Positions 22,064 to 35,227 are shown, numbered from the stretch's first letter. The stretch: DNA of 64,000 nucleotides from Liolophura sinensis (GCF_032854445.1 NC_088307.1:11420017-11484016), one strand, 5' to 3'. Translations and numbers: made by a program. The notes: generated by a model from the sequence alone, not told the origin.

Positions 22064-25000
22064 CTACTTGGCACCATATAAGAGGGTTGTACCCTCATCC
22101 CTGAGGGCTAACCCCTTATATGTTAAATGGTAGGTCTGATACGTCACCTCCCGTACCAAACCTTTAACTGGTCCCAGACGCTGCACCTGGACGTTTATTC
22201 CCTCGTCTGGGACCAGGACCACAGCAAATCTGACCCTCTCGGTACAGACCCCTAGAAACTTCGGGGTGCCACATGGGTGAGCTGCAGAAGTCCATTTGAC
22301 AGATGTTGCTGGCACATTCATCATTTTAAAGTAAGTGTCCAATACACAGCGCATAGCTGTGAAAGTCTTCGCTACTGGACCCAGCAGTATTTCTCTGTAT
22401 CTCTGCTGACCCCGTGGTGTACCCTGCAAATAAAGGAGTGAAAGAGTAGTGCATCATACTGTCAGCAGTTTAATTAGATGGAGTTAAACAGTTAGAGCAA
22501 ATATTTAAAAATCTTGGACAGGCATAGAAATCTTTGGAAGCTCGTCCTTGGTCGAACTTATCACATGATAAAACGTGTTTAAGCTTGATAATGTTTTCAT
22601 GTATTAAGGTGTGTTTGACAACGTTGATTCCCAATCTTTTTCCGGATTTTCCCTTTTATTGTAACTTTTCGAGACATGGCCAGAAAAAAACATTTCAGTT
22701 ACGTAATGTCTAACACCTGTAACTCGAGAACTACGAAGTTACAAATCTGAAACTTGCGCCTTATTGTAGCCCAAGACATGCAGCTTCTCATGAGTACGAT
22801 CAGACTTTAGGATACCGCAGAGAAAAGTAACTACGAAACTGTACGCCATTGCTTTTGAGTAGGGATCTTTTTTAAAGAGCACATCACAAAACATCGCTTA
22901 TTCCTTCTAACTATTTAAATCAAACTTTCAAATCTTTATAGTCTCCTAGCATTTTTTGTCCCCGAGCAACCTCAAAACTGAACTCAGCCGAGGCAAACCA
23001 GATGCGACATTAGATTTGTATTGTGTTGTGTATTGTATATGATATCTTGAAGAGTGTGGTTCAAACCCATTTGATTTTTTTTTGATTTTGGTTATGATTT
23101 TTCTCCATGTTGTCTGTTTTTGTAATTTTTGTTACAGTTTGTACATACAAGCTGAATTTGGTGAATTTTCCATTGTCTGTGTACTTCGACAGTTAAATCA
23201 AGCCACTCATCTTCATGTGAGTTGGCTTCTGTCCGCAAACACGTGTTTTCCAAAGCCTAATTTTTCTGATCATAGCAAATTAGTTTCGCGCATTGCTTTC
23301 ATGCCTGTCTACCGGTATGGCTGTAAGGAGCGTAACAGCTTTAATTCTAAATTACAAATACAATCACACCCGTTCTTCATACGTGTAGCGAGCATTAATT
23401 CTGTATTCTACCACTATGTACTGATTGGTTGATTTATGCCTTAAGCAACCGCGCTCTAGATATAAGGTGGCAGCCAAATGGCAGGGATATATATGGGCTA
23501 TATATGTGTACGGAATCAAATCAACACAGGGACATATGCGCATATTCTAAACACAACAAGACGGCAGTATAGTATGTTTATGTCATAACAAATAACTAAA
23601 TATTTATTGCTATCAATAGATGTTTACAAATTAAAATATAGTCTTTAAACATATAGATTGGATATTTATATTCAGCAAAATATTCTTTGTGATTGTTAAA
23701 CAAATATTAACAAATAAACATAGGTTTTTCTTAAATCTGAAGGAAATGCTTTAAATGGAATAGGTTTATTGGTATAAATGATACAAACTGTAAAAATGTT
23801 ATATCAACTTACATGCTGTATATGTATTTCGCCGTCAAAGAATTGGAATGTATGACGGCGGTCAACACGACAAATAGTGCGATTCTCTGAGAAAAAATAA
23901 AGCATTCCTACAGTATATATATTGATATTTTGATATCATTCTCTTCTAATGTAAAGTCATTCTCTCAACTGCATCAATAACTGTACAAATATACTGCTAT
24001 CTAAATATACAGCAATTCCATTCGACAATTTCTTTAACCACATAATGTAGGGAATGCAGTCAACACAAATATATAGAAAGGCCTTCGGGAAGACTCAACT
24101 TACTGTTTGCATCGGCGGGAGAGGTTATCATTGGACACAGGTTGATGGGCCTCAGTTGTGCTGTTAGATAGAAATAAAATCTGTATGAGCCAAACTTAAT
24201 CCACCTGGTGCGTATTAAAATGAAATCTGTGCACGTCATCAGAGATATGTACAGCAGAATAGCGGCATCTTAACCACATAAATAACATTTTCCTTGAAGG
24301 TCTGAGTGCATGGCTTAAATAATATGTAAACCGATCAAAGACAATCTGAAGTTGTCATAATCATTATCGGGCAGACCACGGAAAAACTTGCCAGAAAGCA
24401 CTCATCTATATGTTTAGACTAAATAAAATACGGCCGGTTGGTTGACTTTTTTCGCAGCCTTCGCGAGAATATTTACAGCACAGTACAGCTGGCGGCATCA
24501 CTCTCTATCTTTATCAATTTTATGTTCATTATTTGTAACAGTTTCGTATATCTATTTAACTTACCTCGATGACATGTCCGTTTCTGGGAAACCCTTGCCA
24601 GTCTCCGTCTTGACAGCTTCCCAACTGAACAATTACATTTGTATAACGTCAGCATTTGAAATTCAACATAGAACTGTAAATGTTAATAACATCAGCCAAA
24701 ACTCCACAAAAGCATTTTTTTAGCCAAATTATTGTGTCAAATGAACATTTTTTTTTCTCTGCAAAGTTATGCATTTTGAAAGTTTTTTTTTTTTAATTTC
24801 TTCTTTCATTACAGCTTTTCAGTGTACATGTACATAACTTACTGGTGTTTTTTTTCCGACTGGAGGTTAATCTCAACAGAAGATACAGCGCCGGAACTAT
24901 ATTTATCGCTTCGATATAACCTGTATAAGGCAATAGGAAAACAGATATACATGTATATGAAAGGATGGTGAGATTTATTACTTTACAGATAAGGCTTTTT

Positions 25001-27268
25001 TGAGAGAAGAGAATAAAATATTGGACACTGAAATTTACCTTAGAGGAGGATACGTTTAGGATGGGAACTAAATGTATTCATTTTATGTTATCATTTCAAA
25101 TGGTTGTTTACAAAAGATAGAAACAAGAGAAGTACAAATTCAAGATTATCGCAATCTAACTGACAATTTACGCTTTAAAAGAGAGCATGCTTGGTTTTAT
25201 ATAAAGTTTATATTTATTATTTGGGACTAAAACTATGTGCTTATGTATACATGGTATAATCAGCTTTTGTAACACAAGTAACAAGATATGATTCACTTCT
25301 AAGCACAGTAGTAATGTAAACGAATGGTTAATATTATGACACTTCCATATCATTTTACTCAGTGGCAGGTCAACACTGTAAGTGAATGCCAGTCTCCTTA
25401 ACAGATGATATTTCAGAAACGATTGACGATGTCTTCATGTCATCCCCCATGTACGGTCTTTACACTAGATACCCTACAGTAACCCCTTCTTGAGGTAACA
25501 CAAGAGCAATACAGCTACCGGCTCGATTGGCATCACTGCTTTAATGTTATTGTATGTTAACTGTGATGACAACGCACCATTTTGAGTAATTCTAAACCAA
25601 TGACGTCTACAACATTGCTATTAACACCATTGCATTTTTTTCACCTATTTCTGCTTAAGCCATGGTGCTAGGGAACGTCTGCATTTACATAAATATTTAG
25701 AATAAAACCCTAATTGAGATAAATTGACAAGAGGCTGTGTTTCACATGATAGGTGTCACTATTTGTCAGCAATCACACTGTCGTCGCTCCTCTTTGTGAG
25801 AAGTGAAGGTGAAGTACAATGTAAAAGACACTTACCTCGAGGTTCCGGATTTCCCCACTCACAAAGAAGTGGCTTCCACCACGGAGGATCGGGATTGGAA
25901 AACCCCCAAAGTACTCTAACTCTTGTAATGACTTTTTCCAGGGCTGTCTTTTCTCTGCACCTGTGCACAACAAAACAAACAGACGTGTTCAGCTTATAGT
26001 TTAGCTCTGAGATCGGTTTTCCATTTTCCTATATCCTAGCTTCAACATTCACCACTCTGAACCGGTACATTCACTCTCTTGGAACTCTGCCGCCATTGAA
26101 GTATCATGCGGAAGACACCAGACATGACAACCCACCCAAGCACATTATACTGACACCTGGCTAACCAGTCGTGATTCCTTACTCTGACCTCTCAGCGCTG
26201 AGCACCAAGCGAGGCAGAAACTATATTAATTTTAAAGTCTTTGGTAAGATTCGACCCGTAATTTAGTCCCAGGTCTCCCGACTTCAATAACTAAATAACA
26301 TTAAATCAGAAATACTGTAGGATGATGGGAAACATCCAAGCGTTTTTGTGGCGTTCAACTTTGACATAATGTGGATGGCACACTCCAAAACACCGAGTTC
26401 CAGCTTAGTGAATGGAAGAAAACAGATCTGCATTTCTAAATGCTACACTGGGAAGAATGAAAGAGATCTCAGATCTACTTGTACTTTAGCCCAATGCAAC
26501 ACAAGTCAAGAAACAGGTGATAAGTTTTACGTATATACATAAATTTTATTCATGTATGTTTTATATGCTGGTGTATTTTTTGATTTATTTCATAGACTTG
26601 ATGCTTCTGAGTGCATGAGGTTAACTAAAATATTGCACTCTAATTTTTAGCTTAAACTTGTAGGCCTATTCTAAGTTAAACTCTTACATATAAGCATCAA
26701 AACAATAAAGTTCTAACAGCTGTATGCTGTGGAAGAACAATTTCAAACAACTTTGGGGGGCCTCCGTGGCTCAGTTGGTTAGCGCGCTAGCGCAGCGTAA
26801 TGACCCAGGAGTCTCTCACCAATGCGGTCGCTGTGAGTTCAAGTCCAGCTCATGCTGGCTTCCTCTTCGGCCGTACGTGGGAAGATCTGTTAGCAACCTG
26901 CTGATGGTCGTGGGTTTCCCCCGGGCTGTGCCCGTTTTCCACCCACCATAATGCTGACCGCCGTCGTATAAGTGAAATATTCTTGAGTACGGCGTAAAAC
27001 ACCAATTAAATAAATAAATAAATCAAACAACTTTGGAAATCTAGTTTCACGTATATAGTTTTGTATACAAGATTACAGTTTTGAACATTTAGAAAGAACA
27101 TTAACAACATTTAGAAGTTTAAGAATTTATGGCCATAATTGCAATTAACACAGCCATAGAAAGGTAAAGCAATACTTACTCGTCCTTCAGACTATCCAAG
27201 GACACGACTACCACCCATTTCGCGCACAAAGCAAAACACATCATCAAGAAGATTAGTAGGACCTTCAT
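22064..27268 (-). CDS. Six-exon gene for a secreted cysteine-containing protein (~254 aa), unrecognised
   Basis: Exons: 27180-27268, 25836-25960, 24565-24624, 24104-24160, 23813-23886, 22064-22423. All have AG/GT borders and all phases join (2,1,1,1,0), totalling 765 nt ending in TAG. Exon 1 encodes MKVLLIFLMMCFALCAKWVV, a clear signal peptide. The mature part has about eight cysteines, a Trp/Pro-rich piece (WGFSNPDPPWWKPLLCEW), a basic stretch (GKLSRRRLARVSQKR) with possible proprotein cleavage sites, and TICRVDRRHTFQFFDGEI, which faintly recalls the start of von Willebrand D domains but is too short to claim. The last exon supplies nearly half the protein. No family is recognised; an extracellular role is the only safe inference. 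The first-exon promoter block is duplicated at 7.9 kb. Confidence 0.65.
25500..25800. repeat. Dispersed repeat fragment (family also at 30.4 and 36.9-37.4 kb)
   Basis: Shares AAATTGACAAGAGGCTGT, ATCACACTGT and an upstream GTGATGACAAC/TTTTGAGTAA segment with 36860-37440; a shorter match lies at 30370-30460. Probably an uncharacterised transposon family. Confidence 0.55.
26100..26295. mobile_element. Third SINE-like repeat family, fragment
   Basis: The segment with GAAGACACCAGACATGACA and ACACCTGGCTAACC resembles 62790-63080 (GAGACACCAGACCTGACACT, GGGCTAACCTG). Low-copy fragments only. Confidence 0.4.
26757..27022 (+). mobile_element. tRNA-derived SINE, full length, perfect 14-bp target duplication
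   Basis: GGCCTCCGTGGCTCAGTTGG head and (AAAT)n tail, flanked by TCAAACAACTTTGG at 26743-26756 and 27023-27036. It sits in intron 1 of the secreted-protein gene, opposite in orientation. Confidence 0.92.
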
Positions 27269-27312
27269 CCTTCCAGAACAAGAGAGTTCACAGAAATGGT
27301 TTCTATGTACGC

Positions 27313-27650
27313 TTGCCCTTGTCAACGACTGTGACGTCACCAGCTGACGTAACAATTCTGGTAGAAATGCACAAGTCTTGCGTGTCACCATCTCCTGGCT
27401 TTCTGTCGATGACTGCAATTCTGACGTCATCACGTCACAGACAGACTCAATACTTGCAACAAATGTGCGGGATGTCCACCTAGTGTATTTACAAGAATAT
27501 TGAACATAATCGGTGCAATAATGATATTTTCATGTAGTCTTTGCCGTTCATTTCAGTACAGTATATGTGGAAAAGTTGAAATTATAAATCTGGGAAGCTT
27601 AGATAATAAAAAAAACTCCTTATGTTTGTTTTGGACGGGTAATCCTGACT
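27313..27650. repeat. Duplicated block A, copy 2 (upstream of secreted-protein gene)
   Basis: Second copy of 7862-8200. On the minus strand it forms the 5' UTR/proximal promoter of the gene whose ATG is at 27268. Confidence 0.85.
27332..27437 (-). promoter_or_regulatory. CRE-like cluster upstream of the secreted-protein gene
   Basis: TGACGTCA at 27332-27339 and 27422-27429, TGACGTA at 27345-27351, and a one-mismatch copy (TCACGTCA) at 27430-27437, 64-170 bp upstream of the ATG. Suggests cAMP/CREB-ATF responsive transcription (inference). Confidence 0.5.
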
Positions 27651-28629
27651 GATATAAAATGCCCAATAGAAGAGAATATTTCAGGAACAGTGTATTCAGC
27701 GTGCAATGACGTGACAGACAGTTTGTAAAATTAGTTCGGCAGTTGGTTATCAGTTCTATAAAAGGCAGAAATACAATTTATCAGAACAGTGATACGGAAT
27801 TAAATCAAATGTACATCGCACGCACCTGTACTATGTAATAAGTAGTTAAATCAAATAATAGTCAATGAGACCAAGACAACTGTGTACGTAAATAAACATC
27901 CAAATTTCTCCATCATATTACATTAAATAACAGACACACACACACAAAAAAATACTGTCATTATTTCGCAACTCTTGTGAAGGTATGTATCACGAAGATC
28001 GTCCACTGAAACAGTCACTCAAACTTTCTGGTATACAAAGGAAAGTAACAAAATACATGTAGACTTAACCAAATTCGATTAATCCAATAAAATATCAGCT
28101 CAGAGGGAACAACTCTTACATGATATAATCGAAGCACGTCACTCAACATTGTGCTACAACAACGCTATATATCATTTAAATCCCTGTACTACTACCTCAG
28201 TCACTTAAGAAATATGCTTATCCAAGCTAAAGAATTACAAGAAAATAAATGCATTACCACATTGTGGGAACTTCTCAGTCAAAAAGTCAATGAAAATATC
28301 TCCTATTATGATACAAAACATATCTAGACAAACACTTAACTCCAGAAAACACAATGCACTCATTACCCTGTCTGAAACAAGTGAGAACGCTGCCATGGAA
28401 ATACAATAAACTAGCAGATTTACTGAATGAAAAATGTGCGTATTATGCATTGATTTTACACAAAATAAAATAAAATTCTACATTACCTGAAGAGTAAATC
28501 TCCTGGCGTTTATTGAACAAAACTTTCTTACAGTGCAGCAGTGAGTGCAGTCTGCGCAGCGGGGGGTCGAGGTCGCGCAAGGGGAAATAACTCAAACAAT
28601 GTTTACTCTAGTCTACACATCTGAAGTTT

Positions 28630-29340
28630 CTACATATTTATTCGACGTGAAATTACCTCCCATGCTACATTTGCTTGTCCCACTGTCAGGAACTGTGCGT
28701 GCCTCGTGGAAATACAAACTTCCCGCTCAAAGCAAACGGGTGTAGCTCGTTGACAGGAAATGAAGTTTGGTGACTGTTTTGTGAAATGTCTTAGTAGTTT
28801 TCGTATAAATTACTCTATATGCGTCCTGTTGTCTTCTTTATAAATGTCTTAGTAGTTTTCGTATAAATTACTCTATATGCGTCCTGTTGTCTTCCTTATA
28901 AACCCAGCGGGTCAGGCCCTGTATATATTCATCATGTTGAAAAAGATCGCCAGATTCGGTATATCAACAGTTGCAATAAAAACGCAACTCAGCTGCATAA
29001 CATGATTAACGACAACTGTTCATGTAGCATGGTAGACGATGTCAATGCTGATTTGATTGATAGACATAGAACTTCCATCTTCCTTGAAAATTGTTAACTG
29101 TTTCTCTTTGCATGAGTCTGTCCTAGTTTCTTATTTTATATAGTTTCTTGGTTCTTTCCCGGTTTGTGTTCAACGTTGTCTTGGAAAATGGTCTGGCAAA
29201 TATTGACCCGCCACCTTCATTGTGGTGACGTCTATTACACAAATGTTCCACACCTAGATTCGCATTTTGAAACAATCCTTTGTCTGCTCTTGGTATCCCT
29301 CAGGTCTCACCAGTGACGTCCTCAATATTAGATCGCTCTT
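28630..29340. repeat. Duplicated block B, copy 2
   Basis: Second copy of 20030-20690. It has a private ~59-bp direct duplication at about 28788-28905 (TGTCTTAGTAGTTTTCGTAT twice), absent from copy 1. Confidence 0.85.
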
Positions 29341-29446
29341 CCGCGTCCTGAACTTCACCTCTCTCCTGCCCAGCATTAAGGACCTTCTGAAGTTACCAAA
29401 GTTGGATATCGAGAAAATCCTCGAGTTGAATCTGGAATTGTTCTAA
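29304..29446 (+). CDS. Isolated terminal exon, unknown protein
   Basis: Follows GGTATCCCTCAG and, in phase 1, is open to TAA: Leu-rich (TSLLPSIKDLLKLPKLDI, then LELNLELF). A truncated copy of this exon is at ~20651. Its amphipathic style resembles the gene at 2-7.6 kb, but the phase does not join the 7371 donor directly. Whether it belongs to that gene, a paralogue or a pseudogene is open. Confidence 0.5.
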
Positions 29447-29593
29447 GTGATGCTTCCGCAATGTGTTATTGCCTTGGGTTTGTAAAGTAGAAATACTCAA
29501 ATCCAAATAGACTGATCGACGGACTGATTGGATAAGTTGATTGAACGATTTTAGGTTTGATGGAATGATGTTTGCATTGAAAAATTGAAGGAT

Positions 29594-29624
<31 letters not shown>

Positions 29625-30925
29625 TTCGTTATATATTTTTATTTTTACGCCGTACTTGGCGGCAAGCATTATGGTGGGAGGAAATCCGACTGAGCTCGGG
29701 GAAAGAACGACCATCCGTAGGTTGCTTCAAGACCTTACCACGTACGATTGAAGCACTGGTGGATGGAATGACGAATCGATGGATGTATGGATAGACTGAA
29801 AGATGGATAGGTGGAATGGGGAAGACGAGACTGACGGATGGATTGGCGATTTACTCACCACTCAAGAAGGTTTCCTTATATGATTGCTATACGTGGTTAT
29901 GGATTTGTCATGTCCACATCGAAAATGTCCATCTCTGTTATTATGGTTGAATGCCAGAAAAAACCACTGGCCTTCGGCAAGTCACTGATGAGCAATATGC
30001 GGATGCCTTATTGCCTGGATATAAGTTAGCTCCAGTCAGCTTTCCGTGTGTTGCTTTGGAAAATCAAAACGTCTCTGCCCAGAGTTGAAATGGATCCTTC
30101 ATCTGGTTTGCCTGATCGATCGATAGTGGGTCAAACTTCCCCATTAAAACCTGCTGCTATACCCCATATTTGAGATTTGAAACTCGGCATTCAGCAAGAA
30201 GGGCGGGTGGGCACGTGGACAGCATTTTCATATGGATGTCCCCTCACCATTTACTCGGCGGAGAGACAATAATTTATTTATTTGGTTGTTGCTTAATGCC
30301 ATACAAAAGCATTTTCACTTTCAGTTTTATGGGAGGAAGAAACCAATGATGACCGATAACCATTAAACCGTGAGGTAAACTGACAAGAGGCTGTATTTCA
30401 CCGGTTACGTTCGAAGATTTGCCAACTATCACTCTGCTATCACTCTGCATGTGACAGAGTACGGGGTATACCACAGCCCTTTGCCAAGTTACTGAGGATC
30501 TTTCCCATGTGAAAGATGAGATAGACACAGTGTATTGGTGGAAAGTCGACAGCTTATAACTTAGTCACCAAGGTCTTACGAACAGTGGGAGTGAGGGAAT
30601 GTACAAATTCCTTCTCAAATGCCGGGTTGAACCCGCAACTCCGGTGTGTTAGCGATTTTACTAAGGTAGGCCTATGAACGATTATGACCAGGTGTGAATG
30701 CTTGTATTATAAAACGTGACGGAGTAATGGGTCTTTTTTGATGATAAGATTAATGATAAGTTTCTTTGAATTCATAATAAAGGGATGAAGGATTGAATAA
30801 GAACGAGAGACACGCGGCGTACATCTTTTACAATAGTATTAATTGACGATGTTAAACAGTTACACAATAAATAATAATAATTCCTCGGCTGGATGATAGT
30901 AACTGTATAAAACTGGTATATTATA
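29447..30925. other. Intergenic with SINE and repeat fragments
   Basis: Contains a minus-oriented SINE 3' part (29587-29760), a second tail at ~30270-30360, and the GACAAGAGGCTGT repeat at ~30370-30460. No coding exon seen. Confidence 0.5.
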
Positions 30926-33900
30926 TTAACTATTTATTTTCTGCATGAGTAATAAAACGCCATGATGCCAGTATTGATAGAAATAGTACTGGATTACTGT
31001 AGAGTCGTCTAACATTTTCAACTTTTTTGACGCTTCTAGTTCCGCTATCACACTGCGCATGCGCTGGTGATATTCTGGGTCACCGTCCCATCGTTCTTTG
31101 ACACCGGAAATACATATCAGGCCTCCTACAAAAAGACAAAAAAAAAGAACTTGGTTTAGAACTAATTTAATATATTTGGTAAAATTGGGTGCATACAACA
31201 TCCGTGTTGCACCCATGTGAGCATAAGTAAGTCAAATGGTAAGTCTAACGTGTGTTGCCAATATTTATTAAGCTCTTCACTACATTAGTCCTACTGTGAT
31301 GTTCATTGAATCTGATAAATTAGACACATCCAATTCAAGGTTTATGAAGTTCTGAAAATATGTGATGTTCATTGTACCCAGGCCATATGCAACAATCGTA
31401 CGGCCCAGCCTAATAAGCATGCGTGCCGATTAGCCCGTATAATTTGAATACAAAGTTAACATGGTACTGGACTATCAACAGCTTATTTCAGCTATACTCA
31501 TGACAGGTCAAGTGCCCCGATTGTATACAGTACACACCTCCCTAAGCAAAGATATCAAAAAATCAAATCCATCCATTATGTTTTAGTTACTTCCATATTG
31601 AATTAAAAATTAGATCCCAGGCTTTCATTTAAGTCCATGTGAAATATGTGTTATTTAACTGTTTTACAATATATAAGGCGTTACTCAGGTAATTGTGAGA
31701 TTCGTAATTAATTTCCGTGATGTATTACTATAGTACAATAATAGTACACAACGCTAACCAAATCAGATGCGTCCCAGTCATGATTTGGAAGTGTCCAAAC
31801 TAAGCGATATTCACTGTGTCCAGTAAATTTACAGATACATCCAATTCAAAGTTTTGAAGTGAAAATATGAGCAACATCGCTCACCACTTGGCTCAGAATC
31901 CAAAAAGTTCTCCGTTTTTACGAGGGCAAAAAAGAAACCTGATTAAACCCGGACACGTTCTGTGAGATAATTTCAAATTCCCATAAAAAAACTCTCCCGT
32001 ATGGACACCTTAAAGCTTTAGACTGTTAGATATAACCAACTCACCTGGCTTGGTGACTCGGAACATTTGCCCCAGAGCCGCCGATTCTAAATGTCCGGGT
32101 CCTATGACACCAAGAGAGCAGACAATGTCGTACGTCTCTGAAAAAAGAATTCGTTTCGTTTATTTATTTCAAGGATATTTTTCGCCGTTGGAAAGTATAG
32201 CTTACTTGCAGGACTATGTCTAGGTTTAGCCTCGTAGACCCTGGCGACCGAAAGATAAGGGCGCTTTTAATAACTCTGGAACGTCTCACCTTCAGTGGGA
32301 CTCGTTTAGACAAAACACGCGAAGAGCACACCTCTTGAACCAGTTTATGTTAGATGGACTGCCAAATGTTCCCTATTCCTTAAGAGTCAAAACGAGAATA
32401 AACACGCAAAGTTTTAGAAAGGAAAGAGCAAACGAACCCCAAATTACGGGGACATTCGTGGCCTAGGGGGTTAGCACGCCAGCGCGGTGCAATGACAGAG
32501 GAACCCTCACCAATGCGGTTGCTGTGAGTTCAGCTGTGAGCTGGCTTTCTCTCCGGCCGTACATGGGAAGGTATCACAGCAACATTCGGATGGTCTTGGG
32601 TTTTCATCCTCCATAATGTTGGTTGCCGTCGTATAAGTGAAATGTTCTTGAGTGCGAAGTACAGCGACATCAAATAAATAAATAAAACATTAAGGAGAAA
32701 ACACACATACAGTTTAACTTACCATCTTCTATTATTCCCTGGGTTTCTTCTATAAAGTTGCAGAAATAATTCTGGTAAAATCCTTTGGACTTGGCCAATT
32801 CCAGCATTCCTTGTGATCCGTCCAATGCATCTATCAGTTTGAAGCCTTTATTCAAAAGCTCAAATATACAAAGGAAGAAGACATCTTTCTAAACATGGGC
32901 GTTATTACTTTATGTTGCCTTTTTTACTTCATTGTTTTTGTCGACATGGAATAAACAGATAAAAATTTCTATAATTAACACGGATGAACCCATTTTAAAT
33001 AAAGCACATGAAATATACCACAAACATGCACTGTAGCTGAATATATTTATTTATTTATTTGGTTGGTTGGTTTTTTATTCCGAACTTAAGAATATTTCAC
33101 TTATAAAGCGGAGGCCAGCATTTCGATGAGAGGTAAACGGGGGAAACCCACGATAATCCGCAGGGCAAACGTACTACCGGAGAGGAAGCAAGCATGAACT
33201 AGACTTGAACTCTCAACGACAGCAATGGTGAGAGGCTTTTGGACAACGCTGTACTGCGCTAGCACGCTAACCACTCGGCCACGAAGGGCCCCTCATAGCT
33301 AAATATGATATAAATAACATTTCTGAAATTATTTCAATTACAATTTTCAACAACTATTTACTGAATCCGACTCCTGTTTTTCGATTTGCAGAAATGTCCA
33401 CTCCTAATCAAATTCCCGGGAAAACAACAGGTGTTTGTCGAACTATTTCGTGGAATAGCCAAACCGATGACAATGATGACGTCATAGCCATCTCACCTCT
33501 TCTGCGAGCATTCCAGAACCAGCCCCAACGTCGAGTATCCGGGCACACTCTTTGTCGCCTTGAAAGACACGTGCCAACTTCTCGCTCATAACAAACCTGC
33601 CCCGGTGATCCACAGCATCAATGTCCTTCAAACACCAATGAATGAAAACCATTATTTATTTATTTATTTATTGAGTTGATTGTTATTTAACGCCACACTC
33701 AAGAACTTTGTGCTAACACACTCAAAACATCAATCTGTTCATTGTAACAGAAAGTCTGTTGTTTGAGTGATGCTAGAACGTATTGTTATTATGGCATAAT
33801 ATTGTTTCATATTCAACATAATATCTTCTATAGTCTAATAGAATCTTTATGTTGAAATAACAGAATATGTGTGTTATATTTAACAGAACAATCTGCTGCA

Positions 33901-34889
33901 ATAACAGAATATATTCTAGCATCACTAACAATAGGCTTTACTGTTGAAACTAACAGATTAAATTTTTGAGTGTATGTCGGTTAGTTTAACCGTTTGGAAA
34001 CCCGGCTTGAGTGGATGGAGCAGAGCAGACCTTTACTGTGACATTTAAAGACAAACTTATGACGTACACCTACGCACACCATATTGGAGGAAGGCAGATA
34101 GTCTTTAATGAACATCAGAACGTGGCAAAGTCCCACATGGACGTTCTCTAGGGTCTATATATATGGCCACCAGCTCGATTGTTCAAAAGTGTATTAAAAG
34201 TTAAGCCAATGTTTAAAAGTTTACTTATTTACTTATTTATTTACTTGATTCATCTTTTACGCTGTACTCAAGAATATTTCACTTACACGACGATGGCCAC
34301 CATTATGGTGGGAGGAAACCGGGGAAATTCAAGACGATCCGCAGGTTGCTAGTAGACCTTTTCTCGTAAGAGTACAGGAAACCAGCATGAGGACTTGAAC
34401 TCACAGCAATCGCATTGGTGAGAGGCTCCTGGATCATTGCTCCGTGCTGGCGTGCTAACCACCTCGGCCCCAGCTTAAAAGTTAAGCTAGTGTTGAAATC
34501 TTAATACCAATCTTGGCCTAATACAACACTAATGGCACTTTAGTCCAGACTAAAGTTAATACCGAAGACTATAACACGACTACACTTTTGAACAACTGTG
34601 CCCAAGGCCCCTCAGTGTTTACCAACAAGTGACATTGTCATTTTCTAAAAAGTGTGACAGTTTTCACTATAAATACATGCATACTTTATTTACAGTTGGT
34701 GTCCCACTGAGATTCCCCTGCAGTAACATACCTTCTCATATGTGGTGGCACTCCAGGTATCATATAGGTTAGCGATACCATTCCGGTCTTGGCCGATAAA
34801 TTTCACCTCGTAATCTTTAAGCCGTTTGGCGCAGCTTTCCTTTTCCAACTCTGACATCTTCTATGTCACGGACACCTCCGTAAAATAAA
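30926..34889 (-). CDS. METTL27-like: METTL27/WBSCR27-like SAM-dependent methyltransferase (complete, 227 aa)
   Basis: Five coding exons: 34732-34857 (ATG at 34857; exon extends to 34889 after TTTCCTTGCAG, so a non-coding first exon lies upstream), 33497-33625, 32723-32858, 32045-32137, 30926-31125. Phases 0,0,1,1 join without error and total 684 nt. Family features: N-terminal NLYDTWSATTYEKDIDAV, SAM-binding motif I in ARILDVGAGSGMLAEE, motif II acidic LIDALDGSQGMLELA, ETYDIVCSLGVIGPGHL, then FRVTKPGGLICISG. These match class I methyltransferases of the METTL27 type in order and length. Substrate unknown. Introns contain SINEs and an inverted-repeat element. Confidence 0.88.
32448..32690 (+). 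mobile_element. tRNA-derived SINE, diverged
   Basis: GACATTCGTGGCCTAGGGGGTTAG head to CAAATAAATAAATAAA tail, inside an intron of the methyltransferase gene. More diverged than the 26.8-kb copy, so older. Confidence 0.85.
33040..33295 (-). mobile_element. tRNA-derived SINE, minus orientation
   Basis: ATTTATTTATTTATTTGG start, AGAATATTTCACTTATA core and CGCTAACCACTCGGCCACGA end, the reverse complement of the SINE consensus. Confidence 0.85.
33718..33973. mobile_element. Short terminal-inverted-repeat element carrying one minisatellite unit
   Basis: Ends ACACTCAAAACATCAATCTG and, inverted, ACACTCAAAAATTTAATCTG; inner arms pair TGATGCTAGAA with TTCTAGCATCA. At 33867-33889 it contains ATGTGTGTTATATTTAACAG, a single-copy version of the 24-bp unit amplified at 41.6-43.0 kb. 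No transposase. Superfamily not assigned. Confidence 0.7.
34223..34478 (-). mobile_element. tRNA-derived SINE, minus orientation
   Basis: TTATTTACTTATTTATTTAC tail and GTACTCAAGAATATTTCACT core, ending at GCTAACCACCTCGG. Lies in an intron of the methyltransferase gene. Confidence 0.8.
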
Positions 34890-35227
34890 CTGCAAGGAAA
34901 CAGTGTATGCGATTACAATGCGATTTATGTTAAGCAATCAAGGTGGTAAGATTTTGAGACCTATTTTTTGACGGTTTCTTTCTTTTCGCGATACCTTTCA
35001 AGTGTACAGTGCACGCCTTTTAAATGTATTACATAATCAAGATGGTAAGAATTCTAGATTTGTTTTCACGATTTCTTTTTTTTCACGGTTTCTTTGTTTC
35101 CCTGATTCCTTTCAAATGTACAGTGCATACCTTTTACAGTACTTCATATCCCATGCCTTATGATTCACCCTGTTGTGTATTTGGGCGGACTACCATTGGA
35201 GTGTACGTACGTATTTTCATATCTTCA

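Noticed and set aside
23813..23886. von Willebrand type D domain in the secreted protein
   Set aside because: Only a short CRVD...F.FFDGEI resemblance; the rest of the domain is not visible.
26757..26830. tRNA gene
   Set aside because: tRNA-like A and B boxes belong to a SINE with poly-AAAT tail and target duplications; the same head recurs many times in the window.
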